Source: G020354785 sp964521285 (lineage in GTDB: Bacteria > Bacteroidota > Bacteroidia > Bacteroidales > UBA10428). From it: 64,000 nt of DNA. Position 1 is the first letter of the stretch, and every line of letters begins with the position of its first letter. The notes beneath the pieces were generated by a model, which was given only the letters and a program-made list of their open reading frames with translations, searched no databases and was not told the origin of the DNA. Positions 19,476 through 29,000 of this stretch are shown in pieces. The stretch is taken from the NCBI GenBank assembly GCA_964521285.1, contig CAZFQS010000009.1, forward strand, positions 1-64,000, given 5' to 3'. Position numbers and translations under genes: made by a program.

Positions 19476-19569
19476 TTTTTTATTTTTAATTGCTAGTTCC
19501 TTAAATCTAAAAACGTACATCGTTAATCTTAAATCTTTGTTGATGTACAAATCAAAATTCAAACAAAAA

Positions 19570-19592
19570 CAATATTTGGTAACCAAATATTG
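19570..19592. repeat. 23-bp near-perfect palindrome in the acyl-CoA dehydrogenase/unknown gene gap
   Basis: Arms of 11 bases (CAATATTTGGT / ACCAAATATTG) flank one central base. It lies 81 bases upstream of the unknown gene at 19673 and 95 bases after the acyl-CoA dehydrogenase, with no T-run, so an operator is more likely than a terminator. A -7-like TATTTTTG follows at 19634-19641, but without a matching TTG. Confidence 0.6.
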
Positions 19593-19672
19593 GCAGTTCA
19601 TCAAAATTTAAAATACAGAACCTGATTAATACTTATTTTTGTGATGGTTCCCAATTTAATATTGCTTGTTCA

Positions 19673-20131
19673 ATGATAGAATTAATTCAAAAGACAATTA
19701 CATTGTTAAAGCTAAGAGTTAAAAGCAACCTTGAATTAATTAATAAAAATCAGGTTAAGATTAAGGAAATCTTAAAAGAGTCAAACTCTTCAAAGAGAAC
19801 GACAATGTTTGAAGAGCATTATGAAACAAATAAAAGCCTCCTTGCACAAAACAATGATTTTATCAGTATTCAGCTTACACTTATAAACTTTATGGAAAAA
19901 TATAAAGACTCTTTGATTCTAAAAGATAATCCTCCTGTAATAGAAATTGAGTCTATAAATAATGAAAAGGAATTGTTTGACCTTACTGTTGCGGGAGCTA
20001 TCACTTTTGATAAGAAGCATCCACAATATAATAATGAATCTTTCTTTAAAAAACTTTTAAAATATTATCAGGATATAGAGGCCTATGAGAAATGTCAGGC
20101 ACTAATAAACCTTAAAAAATCAAAAAAGTAA
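19673..20131 (+). CDS. Uncharacterised small helical protein
   Basis: I do not recognise this 152-residue protein. It has no signal peptide, membrane helix or cysteine cluster (one Cys near the C-terminus). The first 100 residues are strongly helical and charged, probably coiled coil (LKLRVKSNLELINKNQVKIKEIL). It lies between the beta-oxidation unit and the copper block, on its own with the palindrome upstream. The even codon use and a hairpin right after the stop support a real gene. Confidence 0.7.
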   Translation: MIELIQKTITLLKLRVKSNLELINKNQVKIKEILKESNSSKRTTMFEEHYETNKSLLAQNNDFISIQLTLINFMEKYKDSLILKDNPPVIEIESINNEKELFDLTVAGAITFDKKHPQYNNESFFKKLLKYYQDIEAYEKCQALINLKKSKK

Positions 20132-20145
20132 ACTTGCTTTGCCAA

Positions 20146-20181
20146 TTAGCCCCGCGAGAGTTTTATACTCCCGGGGGCTAA
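20146..20181. terminator. Bidirectional terminator-like hairpin between converging genes
   Basis: TTAGCCCC pairs with GGGGCTAA, extended inward by CG and GAGT/ACTC with two mismatches, giving a very stable stem in an AT-rich region. It lies 15 bases after the plus-strand unknown gene and 9 bases past the stop of the minus-strand metal-binding gene. Long T-runs are missing on both sides, so termination efficiency is uncertain. Confidence 0.6.
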
Positions 20182-20189
20182 AATTACAA

Positions 20190-20540
20190 TTACTCCATCA
20201 TATGACTTTTTTTCATTGAAGTTGAATCTGTCTTCATATGATGTTGCATCATGCCTCCTGTTGTGTCATGCTTCATATGTTCATGATGCATTTTAGTTGA
20301 ATCTTTCTTCTCACATTTTTTTTCTTTGTGCATTTCTTTTTTCTCAACCAGCTGCATACCACATACGGGGCATTTACCCGGTTCGTCCTGCACTACTTCA
20401 GGGTGCATAGTACAGGTGTACTTAACCTGCTGTTGTTCCGTAACTGGCTTTTTTGCTTCTGGTTCCTGTGCACGTGTTAATGCAGCAGCAAAGAGCAATC
20501 CTCCGATGAGGATAATCGAAAAAATAAGATTTTTTTTCAT
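20190..20540 (-). CDS. Exported heavy-metal-binding domain protein, His/Met-rich
   Basis: A 116-residue protein with a signal peptide (about residues 1-24, cleavage near LTRAQ). One heavy-metal-binding domain follows (YTCTMHPEVVQDEPGKCPVC then GMQLV), and then a tail rich in His, Met and Lys with repeated HMKT/HHEHMKHD motifs. It most likely binds copper in the periplasm. It is the last gene of the copper block, 61 bases after the P-type ATPase. Confidence 0.85.
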   Translation of the reverse strand: MKKNLIFSIILIGGLLFAAALTRAQEPEAKKPVTEQQQVKYTCTMHPEVVQDEPGKCPVCGMQLVEKKEMHKEKKCEKKDSTKMHHEHMKHDTTGGMMQHHMKTDSTSMKKSHMME

Positions 20541-20601
20541 TTTCTAAAAATTTAGTTATTAATATAATTATTTAAGTGTAAAGTTAAGATATTTAATTTT
20601 C

Positions 20602-22920
20602 TTATTTCCTTCTTAATCTTAATGCATTGGAAATAACCGACACAGAGCTGAAACTCATGGCGGCAGCGGCAATTATTGGGCTTAAGAGTATACCGAATAC
20701 TGGAAACAGTATACCTGCCGCTATTGGTACTCCCAGTGCATTGTATACAAAGGCAAAGAAAAGGTTCTGCTTAATATTTCGCATCACTTTAGTGCTTAAG
20801 TCACGTGCGCGTGCAATGCCATTTAAATCACCTTTCACTAATGTTATTTCTGCGCTTTGCATGGCTATGTCAGTTCCGGTGCCCATGGCAATACCTATAT
20901 TGGCCTGCGCCAGTGCGGGCGCATCATTAATACCATCTCCAGCCATAGCTACTATATGGCCCTGCTCCTGAAATTCTTTGACTTTCTTATATTTGTCGTC
21001 AGGAAGGCAATCTGCCTGATAGCTGTCAAGCTTAAGTTCGTCAGCCACAGCCCTTGCCGTGAATTCATTATCACCTGTAAGCATATGAACCTTAACTCCC
21101 ATCTTTTGCAGTGATTTGATGGCTCTGGCCGAGGTCTCTTTAATTGTATCAGCCACACTCACTATACCTTCCACTTTATTATCATAAATCAGATACATTA
21201 CTGTTTGTCCGGTTGACTGCCACTCCTTTACATGATTTCTTTTCTCATCATCGAGAGAAGCCTTTAAATCTTTCATTAGCCTGTGGTTTCCCAGTCCAAG
21301 TTTTTTATTCTTATAAACAGCCTGTACTCCTTTTCCTGCAATCGATTCAAAATTATCCAGTTTTATTAATTTAATATTTTTTTCTTTGGCACCTTTAACT
21401 ATTGATTCGGCTATCGGATGTTCACTATTATCATCGACTGAAGCAGCAAGCTGCAAAATTTCCTCGTCACTCAGTTCACCAAATGATTTAAATCCTTTAA
21501 GAGTCGGTTTACCTTCGGTAATAGTTCCTGTTTTATCAATAATTAAAGTATCAACCTTGTTCATTTCCTCAATAGCACGGGCATCTTTTACAAGTACTCC
21601 GGACTGGGCCCCCCGGCCCGTACCTACCATAACTGATATAGGAGTGGCCAAACCAAGTGCACAGGGACATGCAATAATAAGAACAGCAATAGCATTAACA
21701 AAAGCATACACGTAAGCCGGTTCGGGGCCCCATATGGCCCAGACGGCGAATGTGATTAATGCCACAGCTACGACAATCTGGACGAAGTATTTTGCGATCA
21801 CATCGGCCAGTCTCTGGATGGGTGCCCTGGAACGGCTTGCCTCGTTTACCATTTCAATGATCTGTGAAAGAAGTGTATCGGAACCTACCTTTTCAGCTTT
21901 CATTTCAAACGATGTTTTCCCATTTATGGTTCCTCCTGTTACTTCATCATTTTTAGATTTTTCTGCGGGAATAGGTTCCCCCGTTATCATACTTTCATCT
22001 ATTATAGCATCCCCGTTTGTTATGATTCCGTCAACAGGTATTTTTTCACCGGGTTTAACCCTTAATATATCACCTGCCTGCACTTCTTCCAAAGGTATTT
22101 CTTCTTCCTGTCCGTTTCGGATAATACGCGCTACAGGGGGCACGAGATTTAACAATTCCTTAATAGCAGAGCTGGTTTTGCTGTGAGCCCTAAGTTCGAG
22201 TACCTGTCCGAGTAGCACAAGGGTTAGTATTACGGCAGCAGCTTCGAAATAAAGATGAACGTTACCCTGTGCATCTTTAAACTGGGCAGGGAATAAACCC
22301 GGAACCAGAAGTCCGATAACACTAAATAAATAAGCCGCTCCCGTACCGATTGATATTAATGTCCACATATTGAGTGACCATCGGCGTATTGAACTCCATC
22401 CTCGTTTAAAGAAATCCCAGCCTGAATAAAACACTACCGGTGCTGCAAGAACAAATTGAATCCAGACCCAAACCTTTTTTGTTGCAATAGCCTCGAGGTG
22501 CAGAAAAGGGAAAAAGTCTGACATGGCAATTATAAACACAGGAATACTAAGTGCCAGGGCTATCCAGAATTTTTTAGCCATTTTCTTATAGGCTTTTTCT
22601 TCAACGCTGGTTTCTTCTCCTTTTTCAGGAACCAGATTCATTCCGCATTTCGGGCAGCTTCCCGGTTTATTGTAAGTTTTGTCACCTTCACAGCGCATGG
22701 GGCAGTAATATTTACTTTTTCCCGCTGTGGTGCTTTCATGAACATGTTCACGATGATGTTTCGTATGGTGGTGAACATGTTTGGATTCGTCATGTTTGTT
22801 ATTCTCATCAACAGGTACCAGGTACATGTTACAAACCGGGCAGTTCCCTGGCTGGTCATAGACCTTTTCACCCTCGCATCTCATGGGACAGATAAATTGT
22901 TGCGTATTTTTATTTTCCAT
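20602..22920 (-). CDS. copA: Copper-translocating P-type ATPase
   Basis: P1B ATPase of 772 residues that would export Cu(I) from the cytoplasm. The N-terminus has two YHS-like heavy-metal-binding domains (ICPMRCEGEKVYDQPGNCPVC and YYCPMRCEGDKTYNKPGSCP) instead of classical HMA domains, separated by a His-rich linker. The membrane metal site CPC is Cys418-Pro-Cys420, phosphorylated Asp462 lies in DKTGT, and TGE, HP and GDGINDAPAL are present. The C-terminal helix carries the Met and Ser residues seen in copper-specific pumps (AAMSFSSVSVI). It follows cusB by 15 bases. Confidence 0.93.
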   Translation of the reverse strand: MENKNTQQFICPMRCEGEKVYDQPGNCPVCNMYLVPVDENNKHDESKHVHHHTKHHREHVHESTTAGKSKYYCPMRCEGDKTYNKPGSCPKCGMNLVPEKGEETSVEEKAYKKMAKKFWIALALSIPVFIIAMSDFFPFLHLEAIATKKVWVWIQFVLAAPVVFYSGWDFFKRGWSSIRRWSLNMWTLISIGTGAAYLFSVIGLLVPGLFPAQFKDAQGNVHLYFEAAAVILTLVLLGQVLELRAHSKTSSAIKELLNLVPPVARIIRNGQEEEIPLEEVQAGDILRVKPGEKIPVDGIITNGDAIIDESMITGEPIPAEKSKNDEVTGGTINGKTSFEMKAEKVGSDTLLSQIIEMVNEASRSRAPIQRLADVIAKYFVQIVVAVALITFAVWAIWGPEPAYVYAFVNAIAVLIIACPCALGLATPISVMVGTGRGAQSGVLVKDARAIEEMNKVDTLIIDKTGTITEGKPTLKGFKSFGELSDEEILQLAASVDDNSEHPIAESIVKGAKEKNIKLIKLDNFESIAGKGVQAVYKNKKLGLGNHRLMKDLKASLDDEKRNHVKEWQSTGQTVMYLIYDNKVEGIVSVADTIKETSARAIKSLQKMGVKVHMLTGDNEFTARAVADELKLDSYQADCLPDDKYKKVKEFQEQGHIVAMAGDGINDAPALAQANIGIAMGTGTDIAMQSAEITLVKGDLNGIARARDLSTKVMRNIKQNLFFAFVYNALGVPIAAGILFPVFGILLSPIIAAAAMSFSSVSVISNALRLRRK

Positions 22921-22935
22921 AAAATGAATTTTTAT

Positions 22936-24771
22936 TTAGTATTTAAATGTTTCCCTGGTTTCTCCGCATTTCAGCATAGCTTCACCAAAATAGGGATTTT
23001 TTATCTCCTTCAAATTACTAAACCAGTAAGCGCCCTTTTCCCCGTCAGCCATTGGACAATACTGGTAATAGACTGTACCGTCTGATAATCCGAAATTTTT
23101 CATTACCTCGTAGAAAGCCAGGTTATATTCTGCGAATGATTTTCGTTGAACCACAATATCCGGGGTATTTGTTATTTTTTCCAGGGCATTGTTCAGGTGC
23201 TCAAGATACTGCATCCATTCCATATGTGCATCGCCCGCAAGCAACCCCATGTTCACGGCATTCAACCTGTTTTTTACTAAATCTGCCATTTGACCTGCCT
23301 GCTTTGCATCAGATGCAACAAAAGCATTTTTCATTTTAAGATAGGTATTGTATATTTCAGTAAGCTGTTTTTTAAACTTACTGCTGATTTCAGATTTTTT
23401 TTTAACCTTATCCGATACTTTGTGTTCTGGATTAACGGTCATTTCTTTACTATCCATATCCATACCTGCATGATTATGGCCGGTAGAAACTTTACCTCCT
23501 TCGGGATTCATCATGCTGGGTTTCCCTGCAAGCTGGGCAGCAGCATCGATTTTAAATACTCCGTTTGCAGCGATTTCTTCACCTTCTTTCAAACCGCTAC
23601 CTGCGACGTAGAATTCGCCAGCTTCGGGCCCTAATTCAATTTCCCGGTAGACAAAAGAGGGTTGTTCACGATCAGGTATCTTTACATAAACAACAGCTCT
23701 TTTGCCTGTCCATAATATGGCTGTTTTGGGGATCAGCAGATCTTTTCTATTTCCGGCTGTTTCTGAATAAATTATTCCGTCAGTAAACATTTCTGGCTTG
23801 AGCAGGAGCTCCTTGTTATCTATTGCAACCCTTACCCGGGCGATCCTTGTTTGGGGATCTATTACAGGATCGATGAACGTTACTTTGCCGCTGTATGTTT
23901 TTCCCGGAAGTGACTGTACTGTAAAATCAACCTTGTCCCCGGTTTTTATCCATGGTAAGTCACTCTCGTATGCTTCAAAAAGTATCCACACGCGGTTAAG
24001 GTCAACAACCTGAAACAGTGTGCTTCCTTCTTTCAGGTAATCGCCAGGCGTTACATGACGTTTGGTTACAGTACCGGAAATAGGAGACAAAACATCGAAA
24101 TAATGTTGTGTTTCTCCTTTCTTCTCGATGCTATCTATTTGTTCATCTGTTAAATCCCAGAGTTTAAGCTTGCTGCGTGTAGCATTGTAGAATTCCGGAT
24201 TCGATTGCTTGTATGCTATTGCTTCGAGTAACTCTTTCTGTGCAGTAACCAGTGCAGGAGAGTATATGGTTGCCAGTTTTTCGCCCTTACGGACATTTTG
24301 TCCTGTAAAGTTCACGTATAGTTTTTCAATACGTCCACCAAAACGTGCAGTTAATTCCGAGATATTTCTTTCATCGGCTTTTACTTTACCAAGCATATAT
24401 ACTTCCTTGCCAGGATACCCTTTATAAACTTTCATAGTTTGAATATCGGCTATTTTTATAGCTGCTTCGGTCATCTGTATTTCATCAGGAGAAACAGCCT
24501 GCTCATCTCCACTTGTTACTTCAACCGGGATTAAATCCATAGCACAAATGGGGCACTTTCCTGGCTTATCCATTCTTATCTGCGGATGCATTGAACATGT
24601 CCAGACAGTCCCTTTTTCTTCTTCGTGTTTGTGGCTATTAATTTCTTCGCTGGCTTCGGATCCGGATTTTCCTGTTCCGTGAAAAAATAACCAGCCGAGA
24701 AATAATCCTGCTATAATTGCAATGGCAATAATTTTACCTTCTTTTTTTGTAATATTAATTTTTGATTTCAT
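22936..24771 (-). CDS. cusB: CusB-type RND periplasmic adaptor with DUF3347 domain
   Basis: Membrane-fusion protein of a heavy-metal efflux system, 611 residues. An N-terminal membrane anchor (IIAIAIIAGLFLGWLFF) is followed by a heavy-metal-binding domain (VWTCSMHPQIRMDKPGKCPIC). The adaptor hairpin, lipoyl-like and beta-barrel parts come next (ELTARFGGRIEKLYVN, VLSPISGTVTKRHVTPGDYL). The last 160 residues form a DUF3347 domain with a conserved CPMADGEKGAYW. The fusion makes it longer than E. coli CusB. It lies between cusC and copA. Confidence 0.92.
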   Translation of the reverse strand: MKSKINITKKEGKIIAIAIIAGLFLGWLFFHGTGKSGSEASEEINSHKHEEEKGTVWTCSMHPQIRMDKPGKCPICAMDLIPVEVTSGDEQAVSPDEIQMTEAAIKIADIQTMKVYKGYPGKEVYMLGKVKADERNISELTARFGGRIEKLYVNFTGQNVRKGEKLATIYSPALVTAQKELLEAIAYKQSNPEFYNATRSKLKLWDLTDEQIDSIEKKGETQHYFDVLSPISGTVTKRHVTPGDYLKEGSTLFQVVDLNRVWILFEAYESDLPWIKTGDKVDFTVQSLPGKTYSGKVTFIDPVIDPQTRIARVRVAIDNKELLLKPEMFTDGIIYSETAGNRKDLLIPKTAILWTGKRAVVYVKIPDREQPSFVYREIELGPEAGEFYVAGSGLKEGEEIAANGVFKIDAAAQLAGKPSMMNPEGGKVSTGHNHAGMDMDSKEMTVNPEHKVSDKVKKKSEISSKFKKQLTEIYNTYLKMKNAFVASDAKQAGQMADLVKNRLNAVNMGLLAGDAHMEWMQYLEHLNNALEKITNTPDIVVQRKSFAEYNLAFYEVMKNFGLSDGTVYYQYCPMADGEKGAYWFSNLKEIKNPYFGEAMLKCGETRETFKY

Positions 24772-24789
24772 CTTTTTACATTTTAATAG

Positions 24790-26037
24790 TTATTTCCCCA
24801 TTAGATAATTAATGAATGCAACAGCTGCATTCTTGTCAGCCCGCGCATTTTCCAGCTCGAGCCTGTATTTCAATAATTGCCTTTCCATGCGTAGAATTTC
24901 TTCGAAATTTTTCCCGGCAGTTGCATATTCTGTTTCCAGTATTTTTATAGCTTTTGCTGCCCTCTCAGACTGGAACTTGTATAAAGGTATACGCCTGTCT
25001 GCATCCCTGTAGTCCTTATCGGTTTTTGCGTAAGCTGTTTCCAGAACATTTATTTTATCCGCCTTTTTGTTCAGGGTAGCTTCCTGGAGGTATACCGCCT
25101 CTTTTACCATAGCCTTATATTTCTGTCTGTAAAGTGGTATTGTTATTCCAACCATGGGAAATACAATTGCATCCTGTCCTGATTCAGCCGGGTCAGCCAT
25201 AGGACTTGTACTTTCACCAGTGATCATGTAATCCACACCGATTGAGAAACCGGGTTTTCCCGATTTAGAAGCGGCTTTTTCACGGCTAAGGAAAGAAGCT
25301 TCAATAAATTCCAGTTGCAAGATCTGGTGATTACCGGTGCGTATACTGTCAAGAATAGCCTCGCTGCCAGGTTCTATATCAACAGCTGACAATACTTCGG
25401 GCAGAGATACTTTTCGCTGCTCTTCAACATTTAAAAGATTGTTTAAGCTTATCTGGAGGGAAAAAAACATATCTCTCAACATTGCAAGCTGGTTTTCCAG
25501 ATCAGCTATTTCCATTTCTACCCTTAATACATCAACAGCAGAAGCAAGGCCTGATTCGACCTTTATTAATGCTAACTTCCTGAAGGTATTAAGTATGTTG
25601 ATGTTCTCTCTGGTTATAACTGTAGCCTTGTCGGTAAAGTACAAATTGTAATAAGTTGACTTTACATCGTAGAATAATCTTGATTTGGCTTCTTCAAAGA
25701 TTTCGTATTTCGATTTAGCCATTTCGGTTTCTACATCTTTTTTAGCACCCAATGTACCAAACCAGGGGAACATTTGCATGACTGATATTCTGGCCTGCTG
25801 CGGTCCGACTCGTGTTTCAGCAGGTTGAATAAGATAACCAAAGGTTATCTGCGGATCTGGCAAAGCATCTGCCTGGGGAATTTTTTCCAATGCTGACAGG
25901 TATTCGTTAAAATGACTTTTTAAACCCGGGTTGTTTTCAGCTGCTTCAATAAGATATTCATTTAATGAATTTTGGGCATTCACTATTATGCCGAAAAACA
26001 TCAGGAATAAAAGCAACATGTATTTATATCTTCTCAT
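24790..26037 (-). CDS. cusC: TolC/CusC-type outer-membrane efflux protein
   Basis: A 415-residue outer-membrane factor with a signal peptide (MRRYKYMLLLFLMFFGIIVNAQ) and two long helical repeats typical of TolC proteins (LPDPQITFGYLIQPAETRVGPQ; SFFSLQ-like coiled segments). It completes the tripartite pump with CusB and CusA. Gaps are 18 bases to cusB and 11 to cusA, so the three are clearly co-transcribed. Confidence 0.9.
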   Translation of the reverse strand: MRRYKYMLLLFLMFFGIIVNAQNSLNEYLIEAAENNPGLKSHFNEYLSALEKIPQADALPDPQITFGYLIQPAETRVGPQQARISVMQMFPWFGTLGAKKDVETEMAKSKYEIFEEAKSRLFYDVKSTYYNLYFTDKATVITRENINILNTFRKLALIKVESGLASAVDVLRVEMEIADLENQLAMLRDMFFSLQISLNNLLNVEEQRKVSLPEVLSAVDIEPGSEAILDSIRTGNHQILQLEFIEASFLSREKAASKSGKPGFSIGVDYMITGESTSPMADPAESGQDAIVFPMVGITIPLYRQKYKAMVKEAVYLQEATLNKKADKINVLETAYAKTDKDYRDADRRIPLYKFQSERAAKAIKILETEYATAGKNFEEILRMERQLLKYRLELENARADKNAAVAFINYLMGK

Positions 26038-26048
26038 TATTTTAGTTT

Positions 26049-29000
26049 TTACTGTTTTTCAAATTGATTTTTTAATTTGTATTCCTGCCACATACTAAAT
26101 AATACGGGTACTATAAAAACTGTCATTACCTGGATCACCATTCCTCCAAAAGAAGGTATGGCCATGGGTACCATTATATCAGAACCTTTTCCCGTTGATG
26201 TCAGTACCGGGATTAACGCAATTATTGTTGTGGCCGTTGTCATCATTGCCGGACGGATTCTTATTTGCCCGGCTTCCATAACCGAATTTCTTACTTCCAT
26301 AATAGAAGAAGGTTTGTTCTTTGCGAAAACTTGTTTAAGGTAAGTGCCGAATAGAACACCGTTATCTGTTGCAATACCGAACAATGCAATAAATCCGACC
26401 CACACTGCCACACTAATATTAATGGTATGCATCCGGAACATTTCCCGGATGCCCATTCCTGCAATGGAAAAATTCATGAACCATTCCTGCCCGTATAACC
26501 AAATCATAAGAAAGCCACCTGCAAAAGATACTACTATACCGGAAAATATCATTGACGTGATAGTAACTGATCTGAACTGAAAATATAATATCAGAAAAAT
26601 TACTATCAGTGATACGGGTACCACTAACATCAATTGTTTTGTTGCCCTTACCTGATTTTCGTAGTTCCCTGTGAATACATAGTTCACACCCGGAGGCAAT
26701 GAAAATGCTCCTGCTTCAAGCTTCTCATCCAGGTATGTACGGGCATTATTCACAACATCAACTTCAGCATAACCTTCCTGTTTGTCAAAAATTACATAGC
26801 CGACCAGGAAGGTATTTTCAGTTTTTATAAGTTGCGGGCCACGAACATAAGTTATTTCAGCCAGCTCCCCTAACGGAACCTGTGCACCCGACGGGGTTTG
26901 TATAAACACCTTATTTAATGTGCCGGGATTATCCCTGAACTCCCTGGCATAACGTGCCCTTACGGGGTACCTTTCCCTCCCTTCAACGGTAGTTGAGAGC
27001 TTCATCCCTCCTATAGCAGTACTGATTTGCATCTGCATATCCTGAACTGTCAGGCCGTAACGCGCAATTTCTTTGCGTTTTATTTTAATTTCCAGATATG
27101 GTTTACCAACAACCCTGTCGGCAAATACCGATATGGGTTCTATACCAGGAACTTCTTTCAGGTAATTCTCGAGTTTAAATCCCGTTTTTTCTATAGATTC
27201 CAAATCGGGCCCAAAAACTTTAATCCCCATTGGAGCACGCATTCCTGTTTGTAACATCACCAAACGGGTTTGAATGGGCTGCAGCTTCGGAGTAGAGGTA
27301 AGTCCCGGAATTTTCGAGACTTTAACAATGTCATTCCATATATCATCAGGAGATTTTATATGTTCACGCCACTGACGGAAATATTTTCCATTTTTATCAG
27401 GTATCAGTTCTTCTCTTTCTACTAATCTGAATCCATCTTCCCCCGGATTATAAGTGCTACCGTCTTTTAATAAAAATGCGTCGTTTTTGTCCACTTTAAA
27501 CCGCATTCTATGCCCGTTCTCATTAAGAATAAATTCAGATTTATAATTTATAACGTTTTCATACATAGAGGTTGGTGCAGGATCCAAAGCCGAATTCACA
27601 CGGCCCCATTTCCCAACTACCTCTTCTACTTCAGGAATGGCATTTACTTTCATATCCAACAGACGTATTACCTCTATGTTTTCCTCTATTCCTGAATGAG
27701 GCATTGTGGTGGGCATCAACAGGAATGAACCTTCATCCAGGGTGGGCATAAATTCTTTGCCTATGCCGGGAAAGGTATTAGAAACAGAAATCCAGCCACT
27801 GCTGTTTCGCAGGTTAACACCTATTTTCTCAAAGGTATTAGAGATAAAACCTAATGTTTTATCAAAGCCCTGCCAGATAATAATTCCCAGGAATATAATA
27901 CCGGCAGGAACAGCAAGGAATTTCCATTTATTAGCCAGACACCACCTCAGAAAAGGCTGGTAGTACCTTAAAATAACCATGAAGGTTCCTAATACTATTA
28001 TAATTATTCCTGCAACGAATAAGAGGTTTGTAAAAGTACTGTTCCGTGCTCCCAGTGGTAACCACTCTGTTGTAAGAAAGTAAACGAGTACCAGCAGCGT
28101 TAATCCAATATTTATATAATTTACATAATGTTTTTTATTTTCGGACCATTTGTAATCCAACAGATTATTTATGCCCAGAACAATCAGAACGATTGCTATC
28201 CATGCCTTAAAGAAAATAACAAATAATAATCCGGTCGCAATAAGTCCATAATTAATAATTTTCTTAATCAACTTTTTATTGAATCGTATGGAAAACACAA
28301 CATGTGCCAGCGTGGGGATAATCATCAGTCCAATGATAAGTGCCGAAATCATGGCAAATGTTTTGGTGAATGCCAGTGGCTTAAAAAGCTTCCCCTCGGC
28401 AGCCTGCATGGCAAATACGGGTAAGAAGCTCACTACCGTAGTAAGCAAAGCTGTAATAACTGCTGATCCCACTTCAACTGTTGCATCATAAATAACAGTT
28501 AACAGTTTTTTGCCTTTTGCCCCCTTATTCTCTGGCATATCGAGATGCCGGACAATATTCTCCGTAAAGACGATTCCCACATCAACCATTACACCGATAG
28601 CAATAGCAATACCTGATAATGCAACAATATTGGCATCGACCCCAAATTGATGCATTGCAATAAAGGTCATTAAAACACCAATAGGTAAAAGGCTGGAAAT
28701 AAGAAATGAAGCCCTGAGGCTTAAAACCAGAATAATAACTACAATAATACTTATTATTACTTCCTCGGATAGTGCGGATTCAAGCGTCCCAAGTGTTTCT
28801 TTTATTAATCCCGTCCGGTCGTAAAAGGGAACCACTGTTACTTTTGATACTGTGCCATCATCGAGTATTTTAGCGGGTAAACCAGGTGATATTTCATCAA
28901 TTTTTCCCTTTACATTATTAATTACTTCCATAGGATTTGCTCCATAACGCGCAACCACAACGCCGCCAACAGCTTCAGCCCCTCCCTTATCAAGTCCACC

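Noticed and set aside
19542..19611. 22-codon basic ORF (from ATG in GATGTAC) spanning the 19,570 palindrome
   Set aside because: The AT-rich basic peptide is expected by chance; there is no promoter and no similarity.
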